A stretch of 64,000 nucleotides of DNA from Lachnospiraceae bacterium (GCA_028696165.1 JAQVHQ010000009.1:21550-85549), one strand, 5' to 3'. Shown: positions 25,079 to 35,327, counted from the stretch's first letter. Notes: generated by a model from the sequence alone, not told the origin. Program-made: numbers and translations.

Positions 25079-25972
25079 TTACCAATTTTCTTTTATGAAA
25101 TCAATAGTTCTGTATACTTCTCTCTCCATACTTCCATCCCGTATGGCTTTGATTTCATCTTCCGCTAAATACTCGTTTTCTCCCTGGAAAAATGTCTCAG
25201 AATATCCATGCTGCATTTTGGCCGCAATATGGGACACCACATTTACACCTGCTCCACGAAGTTTGTTGATATATCTCGCTCCTTCCGGAAGTAATGGGTC
25301 ATTTTCTGCAAGTGAGATAATTGCTCTTGGCATGTTCGCGAGGTCTTCTTCTTTTGCAAACACGGGTGATACCAAAGGGTTGTTTAATTCTTCCGGCTTA
25401 CAATAATCATCGATAAATATCTGATACATATATCTTTGATTTTCAGTTTGTCCCTTTTCTTTTGGTATTGTATAAAGGTCGCAGTATGGATAATTCAGAA
25501 TTTGTCTCTTTATCTTTAATTTTCCACCTCTCTTTGTATCCAGCATACATACATTCGTTACAAGATTTGCTCCTGCACTGTTGCCATATACAGAATAGTC
25601 ATCACTCTCTATACCGAATTCTTCTTTGTTATCTTCCACATATGCGATTACATCATACATATCATTTAACCCACATGGGAACTTGAATTCTGGTGCTCTT
25701 CGATATCCAATTGAAACTAATGTGACATCCAACTTGTCGTGTATCGTATTCCAAAGCATATCATCCAATGCACATCCACCAAATACGAATCCACCACCGA
25801 ATCCACAAAATACGACTGGTGCATCAGGGCGTTTCAGATATACTACAATTTCTATATTTCGTCCTTCCAATGGAATTTCATATCGTTTTCCATGTGTTTC
25901 ACATGTTTTGTTCATCTCTGCCTGCCAGGCTGCCATTTGCATGATTCCTTCTTTAAACTCTTTATATGACAT
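25079..25972 (-). CDS. Alpha/beta hydrolase, HSL-type esterase
   Basis: A 297-residue esterase or lipase-like enzyme. The nucleophile elbow is GNSAG (near residue 140), the acid is in LAENDPLLPEG and the His in HGYSETFF. The oxyanion segment reads CGFGGGFVFGG, a variant of the usual HGGG of hormone-sensitive lipases, and it lacks the His. Cytosolic. It follows the GH3 gene by 33 nt, so it probably removes acyl groups (acetyl or aromatic esters) from imported glycosides. GAGGGAG precedes the ATG. Confidence 0.82.
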   Translation of the reverse strand: MSYKEFKEGIMQMAAWQAEMNKTCETHGKRYEIPLEGRNIEIVVYLKRPDAPVVFCGFGGGFVFGGCALDDMLWNTIHDKLDVTLVSIGYRRAPEFKFPCGLNDMYDVIAYVEDNKEEFGIESDDYSVYGNSAGANLVTNVCMLDTKRGGKLKIKRQILNYPYCDLYTIPKEKGQTENQRYMYQIFIDDYCKPEELNNPLVSPVFAKEEDLANMPRAIISLAENDPLLPEGARYINKLRGAGVNVVSHIAAKMQHGYSETFFQGENEYLAEDEIKAIRDGSMEREVYRTIDFIKENW

Positions 25973-26005
25973 CTTGTTTTCTCCCTCTCAAATATAAAGA
26001 TAATT

Positions 26006-27706
26006 TTAATATGCCAGATATTCTTTTCCGCAAAACGGATCTACTGGACTTACACCTTTAAATTCACTCTTTCCTAATATTTTATCAACTACAGCATCAA
26101 TAACTGCATCATGGTTCGAGTAAGCATTGATATAGGTCTTTACCATCGGGACATCCAGCAAATGATACGGATTCTGTAATGATATAAACATAGTTGGAAC
26201 AACATCTACGAACCAGGGAATGTTGTTTCCAGCTCCATACGGTGCATGCCAGTTCAAGCGGTTCGTCGTTTTATTCGAAGCATTTTCTACATTTCCAATA
26301 TAAATCACTAAATCGTACTTGTCACGGAATTCCGTAACGCTTTCAAATTTCATTGGCTTTGAAAAATCAAAATACTCTTTTTCGTAAGGAATCATCTCAA
26401 AACCTTCAGCTTCCATTTTTTCAAAAAATCGTTTTGTAACTCTTGATTCTGATTCACATTCCCCCATAATCTCATAGAGTACTCTCTTGTGCTTCTGCGG
26501 ATTGATTGGGAGTAAATTCTGTGTGTCTTTTACAAGCGTAACTGACTTATCTGCACATTCTTTCGCCCACTGCAAGTGTTCATCACATCCGATGATATTC
26601 ATATCTTCCTCTTTCGGAATCAAGGTACCATTTTCGCGTTTTGTATGTAACTTCATCGCCGCTTTTGTTGCAAGGATTCTTGTAAGTGCCTCATCCAAAC
26701 GTTCTTCTGAAAGGATTCCTGTCTCATATCCTTTTTTCATGAATGCAAGATCTTCATCGTATTCTTTATTAAAAAGTATCATATCACATCCAGCTTCAAT
26801 GCAATATGGAACTGACTTTTCTCGGTCCATGGCGCATAAGAATCCAACCATCGGTGATGCATCTGTAATAATCATACCATTAAATCCAAGTTGTTCTCTT
26901 AACAGATTTTGTAATAACTCTGGAGAAAGTGATGCTGGCATTAGTTTATTCGGATGTTCTGGATTAAAACGTTTCTGATATGCCGGCATTGCGATATGTC
27001 CAATCATAGTGGTCAATGCACCCGCATCGATTAAGGTCTTATATACATCTCCGAATGTTTCATCCCATTCTTCACATGATAGAGAATTGACACTTGTCAA
27101 TATGTGCTGATCCGTTTCATCCACTCCGTCTCCCGGGAAATGTTTGATAGAGACAGCCAGTTCGCATTCTTTTGCTGCTCGCATATACTCAAGCCCACAA
27201 CGTTTGACCATCTCTTTATCTGAACCATAAGTACGAACATTTGTTATTGGGTTATGATAATTCATGTCAATATCTACCACAGGTGCAAATGCATAGTTTC
27301 CGCCAACTGCTCTTGCCTCTCTGCAAGATATGAGTCCCAAGCGATACGCTTCTTGTGGATTCCCGGTTGCTGCTACTTGCATCTGTTTTCCAAAGGCAGT
27401 TCCTTCTACAATCAGACCATCTCCACCTGCTTCAAGATTTGCAGATAGAAACATTGGAACTTTTGCATTCTTTTGTAAATAACTATAAGCAGATAAAATT
27501 TCTGCTTTATTCCCTGCCCGAAACATCATTCCACCAGGACCTCGACCCAGAATCTCATATTTCAGATAATCTTCGTTTGCAGAATAGCCAATTGGAAAAA
27601 ATAATTGTTGCAATTTTTCCTCCAAACTAAGTGATTCTTTCGTTTCCATTACCCACTGTATATCATTTTCGGATAGATAAAACGGGTTTCCTTTTAAATT
27701 GATCAT
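26006..27706 (-). CDS. GH3 family glycosidase (NagZ-like)
   Basis: A 566-residue GH3 enzyme. The N-terminal TIM barrel holds KHFPGDG (188-194) and the nucleophile Asp282 in MIITDASPM. The Asp199-x-His201 pair (TDQH) matches the His/Asp acid-base dyad of NagZ-type beta-N-acetylhexosaminidases. A second alpha/beta domain follows from about 375 (VTLVKDTQNLLPI). The pattern suggests an N-acetyl-sugar or phosphorolytic activity rather than a plain beta-glucosidase, but the neighbours (rhamnosidase, esterase) favour glycosides. AAGGAG lies 7 nt before the ATG; it is divergent from AraC. Confidence 0.85.
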   Translation of the reverse strand: MINLKGNPFYLSENDIQWVMETKESLSLEEKLQQLFFPIGYSANEDYLKYEILGRGPGGMMFRAGNKAEILSAYSYLQKNAKVPMFLSANLEAGGDGLIVEGTAFGKQMQVAATGNPQEAYRLGLISCREARAVGGNYAFAPVVDIDMNYHNPITNVRTYGSDKEMVKRCGLEYMRAAKECELAVSIKHFPGDGVDETDQHILTSVNSLSCEEWDETFGDVYKTLIDAGALTTMIGHIAMPAYQKRFNPEHPNKLMPASLSPELLQNLLREQLGFNGMIITDASPMVGFLCAMDREKSVPYCIEAGCDMILFNKEYDEDLAFMKKGYETGILSEERLDEALTRILATKAAMKLHTKRENGTLIPKEEDMNIIGCDEHLQWAKECADKSVTLVKDTQNLLPINPQKHKRVLYEIMGECESESRVTKRFFEKMEAEGFEMIPYEKEYFDFSKPMKFESVTEFRDKYDLVIYIGNVENASNKTTNRLNWHAPYGAGNNIPWFVDVVPTMFISLQNPYHLLDVPMVKTYINAYSNHDAVIDAVVDKILGKSEFKGVSPVDPFCGKEYLAY

Positions 27707-27802
27707 GTTGTTTCTCCTTTTATTTTGAATTCTGTTTTATTTTCTTCCCATATCCTTTATAATAAATTTAGATTTAAACAAGATAAATGAGAGGTAATTC
27801 CT

Positions 27803-28879
27803 ATGAATGACAGTATTTTAGAATCACTGTACACCTATAATGAACACGAACTAATATATAAAAAAATGTATGAGTGCAAACAAGAAGGGCTCGAATCTTA
27901 TCAACGATTCCTGAACACGCTTGATCGTACTTTTGTAAAAAATGAATTCCTTTGGATACCGGAACTAATGAGCGATGAAGTCAAAAAGCAAATGCAAAAT
28001 ATGGACGCTCCCGGTGACAATCTAAAAGAGATTCGTCATAACCTTCCATCCTCTTATGCCTATGTTTGGAAACACAATCGTTATACTCCTGCACTTTTGC
28101 ATACCCACCAATTCTATGAAAGCATCTATGTCTATCGCGGGCAATGTCATAACATCATAGATGGGAATGACGAAATTCTAGAACAAGGAGACTTCTGTAT
28201 CATTCCACCCAACACACCTCACAGCATCTGGGCTGAAGATGACGGAATTCTGCTTGACATCACATTAACAAAGGATCTTTTTTTGCACACTTTTTTTGAT
28301 TCATTTTCGAATATTCCAATCTTGTCTGATTTTATCTCTTATTCGCTGAATAACGACGAAAGTCACAATTATGTAGTGATTCATTCTGGAAGTGATGAAA
28401 AGATTTCCAGTCTTATTCTGCAGATTTATCAAGAATACTACTATCATAGAAAATTTTATTCACAAGCCATTACCGGTCTTTGTCAATACTTATTCAGTCT
28501 ATTATTAAGAGAATACCAACGTGATATGGAAGTATCTGTCTCTGACAAAAAGACAAAAGAAAAATCCGGAGAAATTATTTTTTATATCCAGCAGCACTTT
28601 ATGGATATAGATCTCAATAGCACTGCTGAACATTTTAATTATAGTCCTTCCCACTTTAGTAAACTTATTAAGAAAATGACTGGAAAAACTTTCATAACTC
28701 TTGTCACCGAATACCGCTTAAGCCAGGGATGCCGCTTACTTTCAACAACGGACTACTCTGTTGCAGACATCAGTGATATTATCGGCTATCCAAATGTGGA
28801 ACATTTCAATCGACTTTTCAAAAAAACGTATGGTAAAACACCTTCTCAATATCGTACGAATACTGCCTTTACTCTGTAA
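27803..28879 (+). CDS. AraC-family regulator of the second glycoside locus
   Basis: A 358-residue regulator. A cupin sensor (HTHQFYESIYVYRGQ, then GDFCIIPPNTPHS) lies at about 95-150. The C-terminal double helix-turn-helix (DLNSTAEHFNYSPSHFSKLIKKM, DISDIIGYPNVEHFNRLFKKTYGKTPSQYR) is complete. The cupin usually binds a sugar. It lies between the GH3/esterase pair and the rhamnosidase operon, and its 3' end overlaps the convergent pgmB by 11 nt. GAGAGG lies 7 nt before the ATG. Confidence 0.88.
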   Translation: MNDSILESLYTYNEHELIYKKMYECKQEGLESYQRFLNTLDRTFVKNEFLWIPELMSDEVKKQMQNMDAPGDNLKEIRHNLPSSYAYVWKHNRYTPALLHTHQFYESIYVYRGQCHNIIDGNDEILEQGDFCIIPPNTPHSIWAEDDGILLDITLTKDLFLHTFFDSFSNIPILSDFISYSLNNDESHNYVVIHSGSDEKISSLILQIYQEYYYHRKFYSQAITGLCQYLFSLLLREYQRDMEVSVSDKKTKEKSGEIIFYIQQHFMDIDLNSTAEHFNYSPSHFSKLIKKMTGKTFITLVTEYRLSQGCRLLSTTDYSVADISDIIGYPNVEHFNRLFKKTYGKTPSQYRTNTAFTL

Positions 28880-29507
28880 CGGTCAGCAAATCACTAAATT
28901 TGCTCATAGGATATGTAACGTTTGTATGAGTTGCTGCCTCTCCCAATCCGGCACTTGCAAATCCACCTGCAATAGCTGCATCGATTCCTGCTATTGCATC
29001 CTCAACAACCAGACATTCTTCTGGTTTGAAATTTATGAATTGTGCAGCTTTTAAGAATACTTCCGGGTCTGGCTTGGAATTTGTAATATTGGTTCCATCA
29101 CTAATCGCGTCAAAGTATCCCTCTAAGCCAAGATGTGATAAAATCAACTTTGCATTCTTGCTTGATGATCCAATCGCAAGCAGCATTCCTGCCTGACGTA
29201 ATTTATCCAGTGTTTCTTTGACCTCGTGTGGCAAATCTGCCGAAGTCATATTTTCGAGAAGACTTACATAAAGTGTATTTTTCTTTTCAGCCAATACTGC
29301 TTTTTCAACCTTTGTATATTCCTTCTCAGATTTCTCAAGTATAATGTCCAAACTATCCATTCGGCTCACGCCTCGCAGTCTGTTGTTAATCTGTTCATCA
29401 AAATAAACTCCAATTTCATCTGCTAAATTCTTCCATGCTTGATAATGATATTGGTCTGTAAAACAGATCACCCCATCCAAATCAAAGATGATTCCTCTAT
29501 ATTTCAT
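28869..29507 (-). CDS. pgmB: Beta-phosphoglucomutase
   Basis: A 212-residue HAD phosphatase-fold mutase that interconverts beta-glucose 1-phosphate and glucose 6-phosphate. Asp8 and Asp10 in IFDLDGVI, the LRGVSRMDSL cap motif, GSSS, the SKPDPEVF Lys and VVEDAIAGI are all present and match beta-PGM. Its presence implies that a phosphorylase releases beta-glucose 1-phosphate somewhere, perhaps from a glycoside imported here. Its start overlaps the end of the GH78 gene by 11 nt, so the two are coupled. Confidence 0.9.
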   Translation of the reverse strand: MKYRGIIFDLDGVICFTDQYHYQAWKNLADEIGVYFDEQINNRLRGVSRMDSLDIILEKSEKEYTKVEKAVLAEKKNTLYVSLLENMTSADLPHEVKETLDKLRQAGMLLAIGSSSKNAKLILSHLGLEGYFDAISDGTNITNSKPDPEVFLKAAQFINFKPEECLVVEDAIAGIDAAIAGGFASAGLGEAATHTNVTYPMSKFSDLLTVTE

Positions 29508-32500
29508 GATTTATGTCCTTTCTGAATTCATAACATCCGCTTCCAAGTTCCTTTTTAATTTTTCCAAACTGTAAAGTCGCACTGGTATTCGCAGGAATCT
29601 CACATTGATAGATAATTTTATCTCCAATTAATTTCCACTCACTCTTTATCGTCCCGTGTGGTGTCTCTATATGCCCCTTGGCATAAGCGAATGTTCCTGT
29701 CTCTGGTCTTAATATGAAATGTTTGTACCCAGGCTTTGTTTCATCCCGGTGAATACCCAAAACATTTTCGTACAGCCAGCTAACGACACTTCCAAGAGAA
29801 TAATGATTAAAACTGTTCATCGCATTATTCCCACCAAATCCATGTTCCGTAGTGAAGCTATTCCATCGTTCCCAAATTGTCGTTGCTCCTTGTGTAATTG
29901 GATACAACCAGCTAGGATACATGGTCTGTGTAATTGTTTTTTGTGCCAAGTCTTCATATCCACCCTCACTAAGCATCGGGTTTAAAGGTCCTGTTCCGAA
30001 AAATCCTGTTTGAACCGTGCAGTTGGCTTCTCTTGTCTTTCTTGCCAAATGTGCATATCCAAGTTTCTTATTTTCGTCATTATATACATCACAGCTAAGT
30101 GCAATTGCATAGCTTCCCTGTGTATCATTTATTCTGCCATCCGCAGACCGTGAATATCCTGTCCCAGCTTCCACGAAAAATTTGTTCCAATACTCTTTGG
30201 TTTCGACAGCTATCTTCCCATATCGAAGTTCGTCTTCGTCTTTTCCTAGTATGTTTGCATAGGTTGACATGATTTTTGCGTTGCGATAATGAAATGCATT
30301 CCAGATCAGATGCGGATCTGTTTCTTCTGTTGCCAGCCAGTCCCCTAGTCCAAACTCGTTCAGCATTCCTGGAAGACCTGCTTTTTCCATCGCTTGCATC
30401 CATTGATTCATCGCATCGTAATACTCTTCTACAACCGTGATATCGCCATATTGCTGGTAAAGTTCCCATGTCACTAAAATCATTGCACTCTCATAGACAA
30501 TACCACCAAATCCACCACCAAAAGGTGCAATATCCGGAAGTCTTCCATCGTCTGACTGAAGATCTTTCATCGCTTGTAGATTACGAAGATAAAAATTCTT
30601 TGTATTGCTTTGATAAGTTGCTGTTCGACAGAATACATGTGTATCACCAACCCATCCCATTCTTTCATTTCTTTGCGGGCAATCTGTTGGAATACTGATA
30701 AAATTACTTCTCTGACTATAGGTTACATTGGATACGAGTTTGTTCACCAATTCATGGCTGCAAGTAAATGTACCAGTGATATTTTCAACACTCGATAATG
30801 CAATGCTCTGCACCTGTTCTATGGCTGGGGCTGTTTCTATTCCACTTATTTCGATATAACGATATCCGTGAAACGTGAATTTGGGCTGATATACTTCTAA
30901 TCCTTCTCCACTACAGATATAGATATCTGTGTTTGATGCTTCACGTAGATTTACCTGAAGCATACGACCTGCAAAATCACCATACTCTTCCAACTCCGGA
31001 TACAGCATTTCTCCGTATCGAAGAGTTACTCTTTCTCCTCTTTTTCCATTTAACTTTACGCATGGAATTCCGGCTACTTCCTGTCCCATATCATAAATGT
31101 ATATTCCTTTTGCTGGTTCTGTCATTGATACTGCATTCAATACTTCTACTGCTTTGACAGGTGCCTGATAATGACCCACTAATTCCGGAACAGTTTCATT
31201 TACAGCAGGCCACGGCTGTGCAACTGCAATTGTTTGCAGTGATTCTGGAATTCTAACCGGCTCAATAACTGTGACAGGCTGCAACATATCAGTATTAAAT
31301 TCTGGAAGGGAAAATGCTTTGTACTGATCCGCTTTTCTGCCGTCAAACTGTTCTCCATTGAAAAATCCGGCATATCGATATGGGCCATCGTTAAAACATT
31401 TCCAATTCGTATCATCTGTGACAATCACATCTGTCGATCCATCTTCATAGGTCAGTACTAATTTTCCAAGAAAACTTACCTGGTCTCCCCAGTAATTGTA
31501 ATTCGTAAGTGTATAACTAAAAGAATCCATCCACCATCCCGACGCTAAGGTACTACTCCAGACATTCACGCCATCAACGATTTGATCTGTCACGTCATAT
31601 GTCTGATAGTTTAGATGTTTATCAAACTGACTTGCACCTGGTGCAAAGAATTGATCTCCGACCTGACTTCCATTCACACAACACTCGTAGATTCCTCTAC
31701 TCGTCGCATATAATCTTGCTTTTTTCACTTCCTTACAGACTACAAATTCAGTCCTGAGCATTGGAAGTGCTCCTTTGGAAGGATCAATTGTTTCTAATTG
31801 CTCTCCTGCCATTACTTTTCCAGTATCTGTATCCAACGATATGATCTCTGCCTGTGGACTTCTCAAATTATGAACATGAAGGCCATCAAAGAAAGCTTTT
31901 GACTTGTCCCCCACATAGTATCCAATCTGACATAATCGTGGAAATGAAGTCGTGTCATTGTCACCAAGTGGATTTAATTGTCGAGGGCCTTTTTGCCTTC
32001 CCATGAAAGTCATTCGTTCTACTTCATCAACTTTCACATCATCCACATATACATATGCACAATTGCCAGTTACTTCAATAGTAAGTTTATGTTTTTCTCT
32101 TTTATTCTCGTCTGAAAGAACTTTATTTCCGCTTTCTATATCGACAACCGGAATTACTGCAAAAGGTTCATCTTTTTTATCCTCTTTCGAATAACCAACA
32201 CGATATACCTCTAATTGTGCCGGATTTGTCCCAATATTCAGGACATAGCTGATATAATTTTCTCCTGCTAAGCCCAATTCATTTTTTTCAATGTTCAATA
32301 ATCTTTCATCATTCGCACCAAATACGATTCCAGCTCTTGTGCCTTCTAAGATTTGAATGGTACTTTCAATTACGAACACGCTCATCGTATCACTAGCCAC
32401 ACAGTATTCCGGTGAACCAATCCACTTTGCTCCGTTCCACGACTCGATTTTTCTGGTCATCATACCAGTTTCAAACCAGGTTTCCATGCTTTGCATTTGG

Positions 32501-32778
32501 TTGTCTTGATTCCAAACCTGTACAGTCACGAAAAATCTTGTCTCAGCTTTTAGGGGCTTTCCTTCATAAGGTACTGCTATCGAATTATCGCTTTCGCACA
32601 TACTGCTATTCCAATAATCGTCAAATCCATTCTCACTTCCTACTAGGATTTTATATCTTGTTTGGTACATATCTTTTTCATCCGATATCATCTTCCATGA
32701 AAATATCGGATTTTTTAAATCTATTCCCAATGGTTCTATCATTTCATTGATTCTGATTTCAGTAATGTTAAATGCCAT
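29497..32778 (-). CDS. Large alpha-L-rhamnosidase, GH78
   Basis: A 1093-residue rhamnosidase, about 245 residues longer than the one at 5022. The extra length is an N-terminal insert at about 95-330 that looks like a second sugar-binding or laminin-G-like beta domain (KAFFDGLHVHNLRS). The jelly roll (SRGIYECCVNGSQVGDQFFAPG) and alpha/alpha barrel follow, with the family motif DCPQRNERMGWVGD, then GATTIWERWNSF and NHYSLGSVVSW. No signal peptide. I chose the ATG at 32778 (AAGGAG 10 nt upstream); a TTG at 32787 is too close to that site. Confidence 0.92.
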   Translation of the reverse strand: MAFNITEIRINEMIEPLGIDLKNPIFSWKMISDEKDMYQTRYKILVGSENGFDDYWNSSMCESDNSIAVPYEGKPLKAETRFFVTVQVWNQDNQMQSMETWFETGMMTRKIESWNGAKWIGSPEYCVASDTMSVFVIESTIQILEGTRAGIVFGANDERLLNIEKNELGLAGENYISYVLNIGTNPAQLEVYRVGYSKEDKKDEPFAVIPVVDIESGNKVLSDENKREKHKLTIEVTGNCAYVYVDDVKVDEVERMTFMGRQKGPRQLNPLGDNDTTSFPRLCQIGYYVGDKSKAFFDGLHVHNLRSPQAEIISLDTDTGKVMAGEQLETIDPSKGALPMLRTEFVVCKEVKKARLYATSRGIYECCVNGSQVGDQFFAPGASQFDKHLNYQTYDVTDQIVDGVNVWSSTLASGWWMDSFSYTLTNYNYWGDQVSFLGKLVLTYEDGSTDVIVTDDTNWKCFNDGPYRYAGFFNGEQFDGRKADQYKAFSLPEFNTDMLQPVTVIEPVRIPESLQTIAVAQPWPAVNETVPELVGHYQAPVKAVEVLNAVSMTEPAKGIYIYDMGQEVAGIPCVKLNGKRGERVTLRYGEMLYPELEEYGDFAGRMLQVNLREASNTDIYICSGEGLEVYQPKFTFHGYRYIEISGIETAPAIEQVQSIALSSVENITGTFTCSHELVNKLVSNVTYSQRSNFISIPTDCPQRNERMGWVGDTHVFCRTATYQSNTKNFYLRNLQAMKDLQSDDGRLPDIAPFGGGFGGIVYESAMILVTWELYQQYGDITVVEEYYDAMNQWMQAMEKAGLPGMLNEFGLGDWLATEETDPHLIWNAFHYRNAKIMSTYANILGKDEDELRYGKIAVETKEYWNKFFVEAGTGYSRSADGRINDTQGSYAIALSCDVYNDENKKLGYAHLARKTREANCTVQTGFFGTGPLNPMLSEGGYEDLAQKTITQTMYPSWLYPITQGATTIWERWNSFTTEHGFGGNNAMNSFNHYSLGSVVSWLYENVLGIHRDETKPGYKHFILRPETGTFAYAKGHIETPHGTIKSEWKLIGDKIIYQCEIPANTSATLQFGKIKKELGSGCYEFRKDINHEI

Positions 32779-32802
32779 AGATAGCAATCTCCTTATATCT
32801 TT

Positions 32803-34173
32803 TTATTTTGTCTTTGTGCTTAACTGAGCTTTTGCTTTGTCAATATTCATTCCACCCATGCATAAGGTCAGTAAGATGTATACAACGAGAGGTGCAACAA
32901 CATATAAACCTGTGATCATGTTCAATGCTCCCGCGGTCTGAACTTCTGCCATTCCATCAAATGCTGCTGCAGCTAATAACCAGCCAGATAAGGCTGTACC
33001 AATTCCTCCACCTACTTTAATTCCCATTGATGAGCAAGAGAACATCGAGCCTTCTACATGTACACCATCTTTTAAGAACGAATAAGTACCTGCATCTGCA
33101 ATCAAAGCATTCAAAGTACCGTTCATTGGACCACCGCAGATACCTCTGATTGCTGTAAATACTAACATCATTGTTACATTTCCCTGGAATCCAAAAATCA
33201 TATATGGAATACTGCATAAGGTAGATAATCCCATGGCAACCAAATTCACTTTATAGATACCAAATTTTTTAACTAAAACTGGCGTAAACAATAATCCAAT
33301 AATCATTGGAACCATCTGTGCCATCATAAATGTTCCCAGCATCGCACTGTTACCCAGAACAAACTGTGCGTAGAAAGCACCAACGGTACTGCTAACGCCT
33401 TGGTATAAGAAGAAAAGAACGTAGATTGCTAAAATAAGCAAGTAAAAACGATTATGTAATAATGTCTTAAATGTCTTTCCAAGAGAAGCTGATGTATTGG
33501 ATTCTGCTGTTTCTTCTAGGCCGCAATTGTTAGCTGCATTAATTACATCCTCTGGAAGCTCTTTTACGCCCAATACACAGATTGTGTTAATAACAATCTC
33601 TACGATAGCTGCAACAATTGCTACTTTCTTCCAGCCTTCTGCACCGCCACCGAATACATTTACTAATGCAACGGCTGATGATGTAATTACAACGATAGAT
33701 GTCATTGAGAAAATATAACGGAATGTTCCAAGCTGTACTCGTTCATTCTGGTTAGTTGTCATCAGTGCTGATATCGTCGAGTACGCGATATTATTCGCTG
33801 TATATAAAATCGCATTCAAAATTGTATATGTAATAAAGAAATATACATATTGAATATTTTGTCCCATGCTAGTAGGAATACTGAACACTGCTATGATGCC
33901 AATTCCACATAAGAAGTTTGTCCAGAACATCCAAGGTCTTGCTTTTCCCATCTTCGTATGTGTATGATCTACTAATGTTCCAAAAAACACATCTGAAATA
34001 CCATCAAATATTTTTGTCACCAACATTAAGGTTCCTACAACTCCAGCATTCATTCCAATTGCAGTCGTCAGATATAACAGAATAAATCCCCCAACAAATG
34101 TTGCTGTCATGTTCGACCCAAAATCACCGATACCATAACAAAGCTTTTCTCTGAATTTTAACTTTTTTCCCAT
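32803..34173 (-). CDS. GPH-family sugar:cation symporter
   Basis: A 456-residue, 12-helix symporter. Family marks are KLCYGIGDFGSN at the start, KIFDGISDVFFGTLVDHTHT after helix 2 and KMGKARPWMFW. It should import rhamnosylated glycosides for the GH78 enzyme encoded 24 nt downstream. I chose the ATG at 34173 with AGAGGA 7 nt upstream; the frame stays open to 34308 but that stretch reads as AT-rich leader. Confidence 0.9.
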   Translation of the reverse strand: MGKKLKFREKLCYGIGDFGSNMTATFVGGFILLYLTTAIGMNAGVVGTLMLVTKIFDGISDVFFGTLVDHTHTKMGKARPWMFWTNFLCGIGIIAVFSIPTSMGQNIQYVYFFITYTILNAILYTANNIAYSTISALMTTNQNERVQLGTFRYIFSMTSIVVITSSAVALVNVFGGGAEGWKKVAIVAAIVEIVINTICVLGVKELPEDVINAANNCGLEETAESNTSASLGKTFKTLLHNRFYLLILAIYVLFFLYQGVSSTVGAFYAQFVLGNSAMLGTFMMAQMVPMIIGLLFTPVLVKKFGIYKVNLVAMGLSTLCSIPYMIFGFQGNVTMMLVFTAIRGICGGPMNGTLNALIADAGTYSFLKDGVHVEGSMFSCSSMGIKVGGGIGTALSGWLLAAAAFDGMAEVQTAGALNMITGLYVVAPLVVYILLTLCMGGMNIDKAKAQLSTKTK

Positions 34174-34282
34174 TTCTTTGTCCTCTTTTCCTAATGTTTT
34201 CTCAATAATAGTTGTATTATTGATTTTTTTGGTTTCAATCTCTTTTCCTCTTTTGATTGTATATTCATTATATTTAAAAGCA

Positions 34283-34378
34283 AAAAAAGAATGAATTGAA
34301 TAATCCATTCTTTTTTATTGATATTTTTTATTCTTTTATTGTTTAGGCTGTATAATCTATTCCTGCAAGAAGTCACAA
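34283..34378 (-). promoter_or_regulatory. Promoter and leader hairpin before the GPH-GH78-pgmB operon
   Basis: On the minus strand TTGTGA (34373-34378), 18 nt and TATACA (34349-34354) form a plausible promoter. Downstream of it an 11-bp stem (34306-34316 with 34283-34293) is followed by a run of T. The hairpin could end transcripts from the hydrolase gene upstream, or act as an attenuator in this leader. Confidence 0.45.
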
Positions 34379-34440
34379 AACTCATACCTTACAAATGAAT
34401 AATTAGAGCAAAAGGGAGAAAAGGCATATTTTGTCCCTCA

Positions 34441-35250
34441 CTATATTCTTTTCGAAATCCATGTAATATAATCAGTAAACACTTCATCTCTGCAAAATTC
34501 ATGAAAGATTGCATGATGACATCCACCATATATCTTCATTTCTTTATCTTTGGATCCAACCTTTTTAAAGAAATCATATGTATCCTGAACACTCACAATC
34601 GGGTCTTCTTCCCCATGTGTCATAAAGATTGGGTAACAAACATCCTGCATATGATCAGCAAACCAGTCAATGCCTTCGCATAACGTATATGCTAACCCCG
34701 GAGTTGAAAAGAGTGTGGACATCGGATTGCTTCTAAATTCATCTACCCGCTCTTTTACTGTACATATCTCCGTTGTAAAAGTATTTTCTAATTCCGTATG
34801 TAAGTCTAAATTTTTTTCAAGTCCTTTGAAAATTCCCTGATTATCTTCTACAACAGCCCCACTTGTAATGACTCCTCGAATTCTTAATTTGGGATTTTTT
34901 GCAGCATATAGAGCCACCGTATAGCCCCCCATGCTGTGACCATATAAAAATATCGGTAGATCAGGATTTTCTTTCATTGCTAACTGTACTGACAAATCAA
35001 AATCGTCAAAGATCGCATCCACATTATCATAATATGCTCGTTCTCCCTCAGACCTTCCATGTCCCCTATGTTCTGGACAATAAGTTGTAATTCCTGCCTG
35101 ATAGAGCAAATCTGCACCATAATAGAATGAATCAGAACTTTCCCCAAGGCCATGCATCATAACCAAAACTGCCTTTGCTTTCTCTGGTTTCCTTATATAA
35201 CAATAGATATTCATGTTCTCTTTATTCTTTAAATAAACTTCTCTATCCAT
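34441..35250 (-). CDS. Alpha/beta hydrolase, monoacylglycerol-lipase-like
   Basis: A 269-residue serine hydrolase. The nucleophile elbow is GHSMGG (near 113), with MHGLGESS as the oxyanion loop, a late acid in MTHGEEDPIVS and the His in GGCHHAIFHE. Related proteins cleave monoacylglycerols or lysophospholipids. AGGAGG lies 7 nt before the ATG at 35250. It is the last gene of the LacI-type operon but is set apart by a terminator-like hairpin, so its expression may be lower or separate. Confidence 0.85.
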   Translation of the reverse strand: MDREVYLKNKENMNIYCYIRKPEKAKAVLVMMHGLGESSDSFYYGADLLYQAGITTYCPEHRGHGRSEGERAYYDNVDAIFDDFDLSVQLAMKENPDLPIFLYGHSMGGYTVALYAAKNPKLRIRGVITSGAVVEDNQGIFKGLEKNLDLHTELENTFTTEICTVKERVDEFRSNPMSTLFSTPGLAYTLCEGIDWFADHMQDVCYPIFMTHGEEDPIVSVQDTYDFFKKVGSKDKEMKIYGGCHHAIFHEFCRDEVFTDYITWISKRI

Positions 35251-35269
35251 CTTCGTTCCTCCTTTCAAA

Positions 35270-35303
35270 AGAGCGACATAACCATTTTGTGGCATGCCGC
35301 TCT
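35270..35303 (-). terminator. Terminator or attenuator between the SDR and hydrolase genes
   Basis: Read on the minus strand, AGAGCG...CGCTCT encloses further pairs (CAT/ATG, CCA/TGG) around a CAAAA loop and runs into TTTTG. It lies 24 nt after the SDR stop codon. Confidence 0.55.
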
Positions 35304-35327
35304 CGCTAATAAGAAATAATCTTTATT

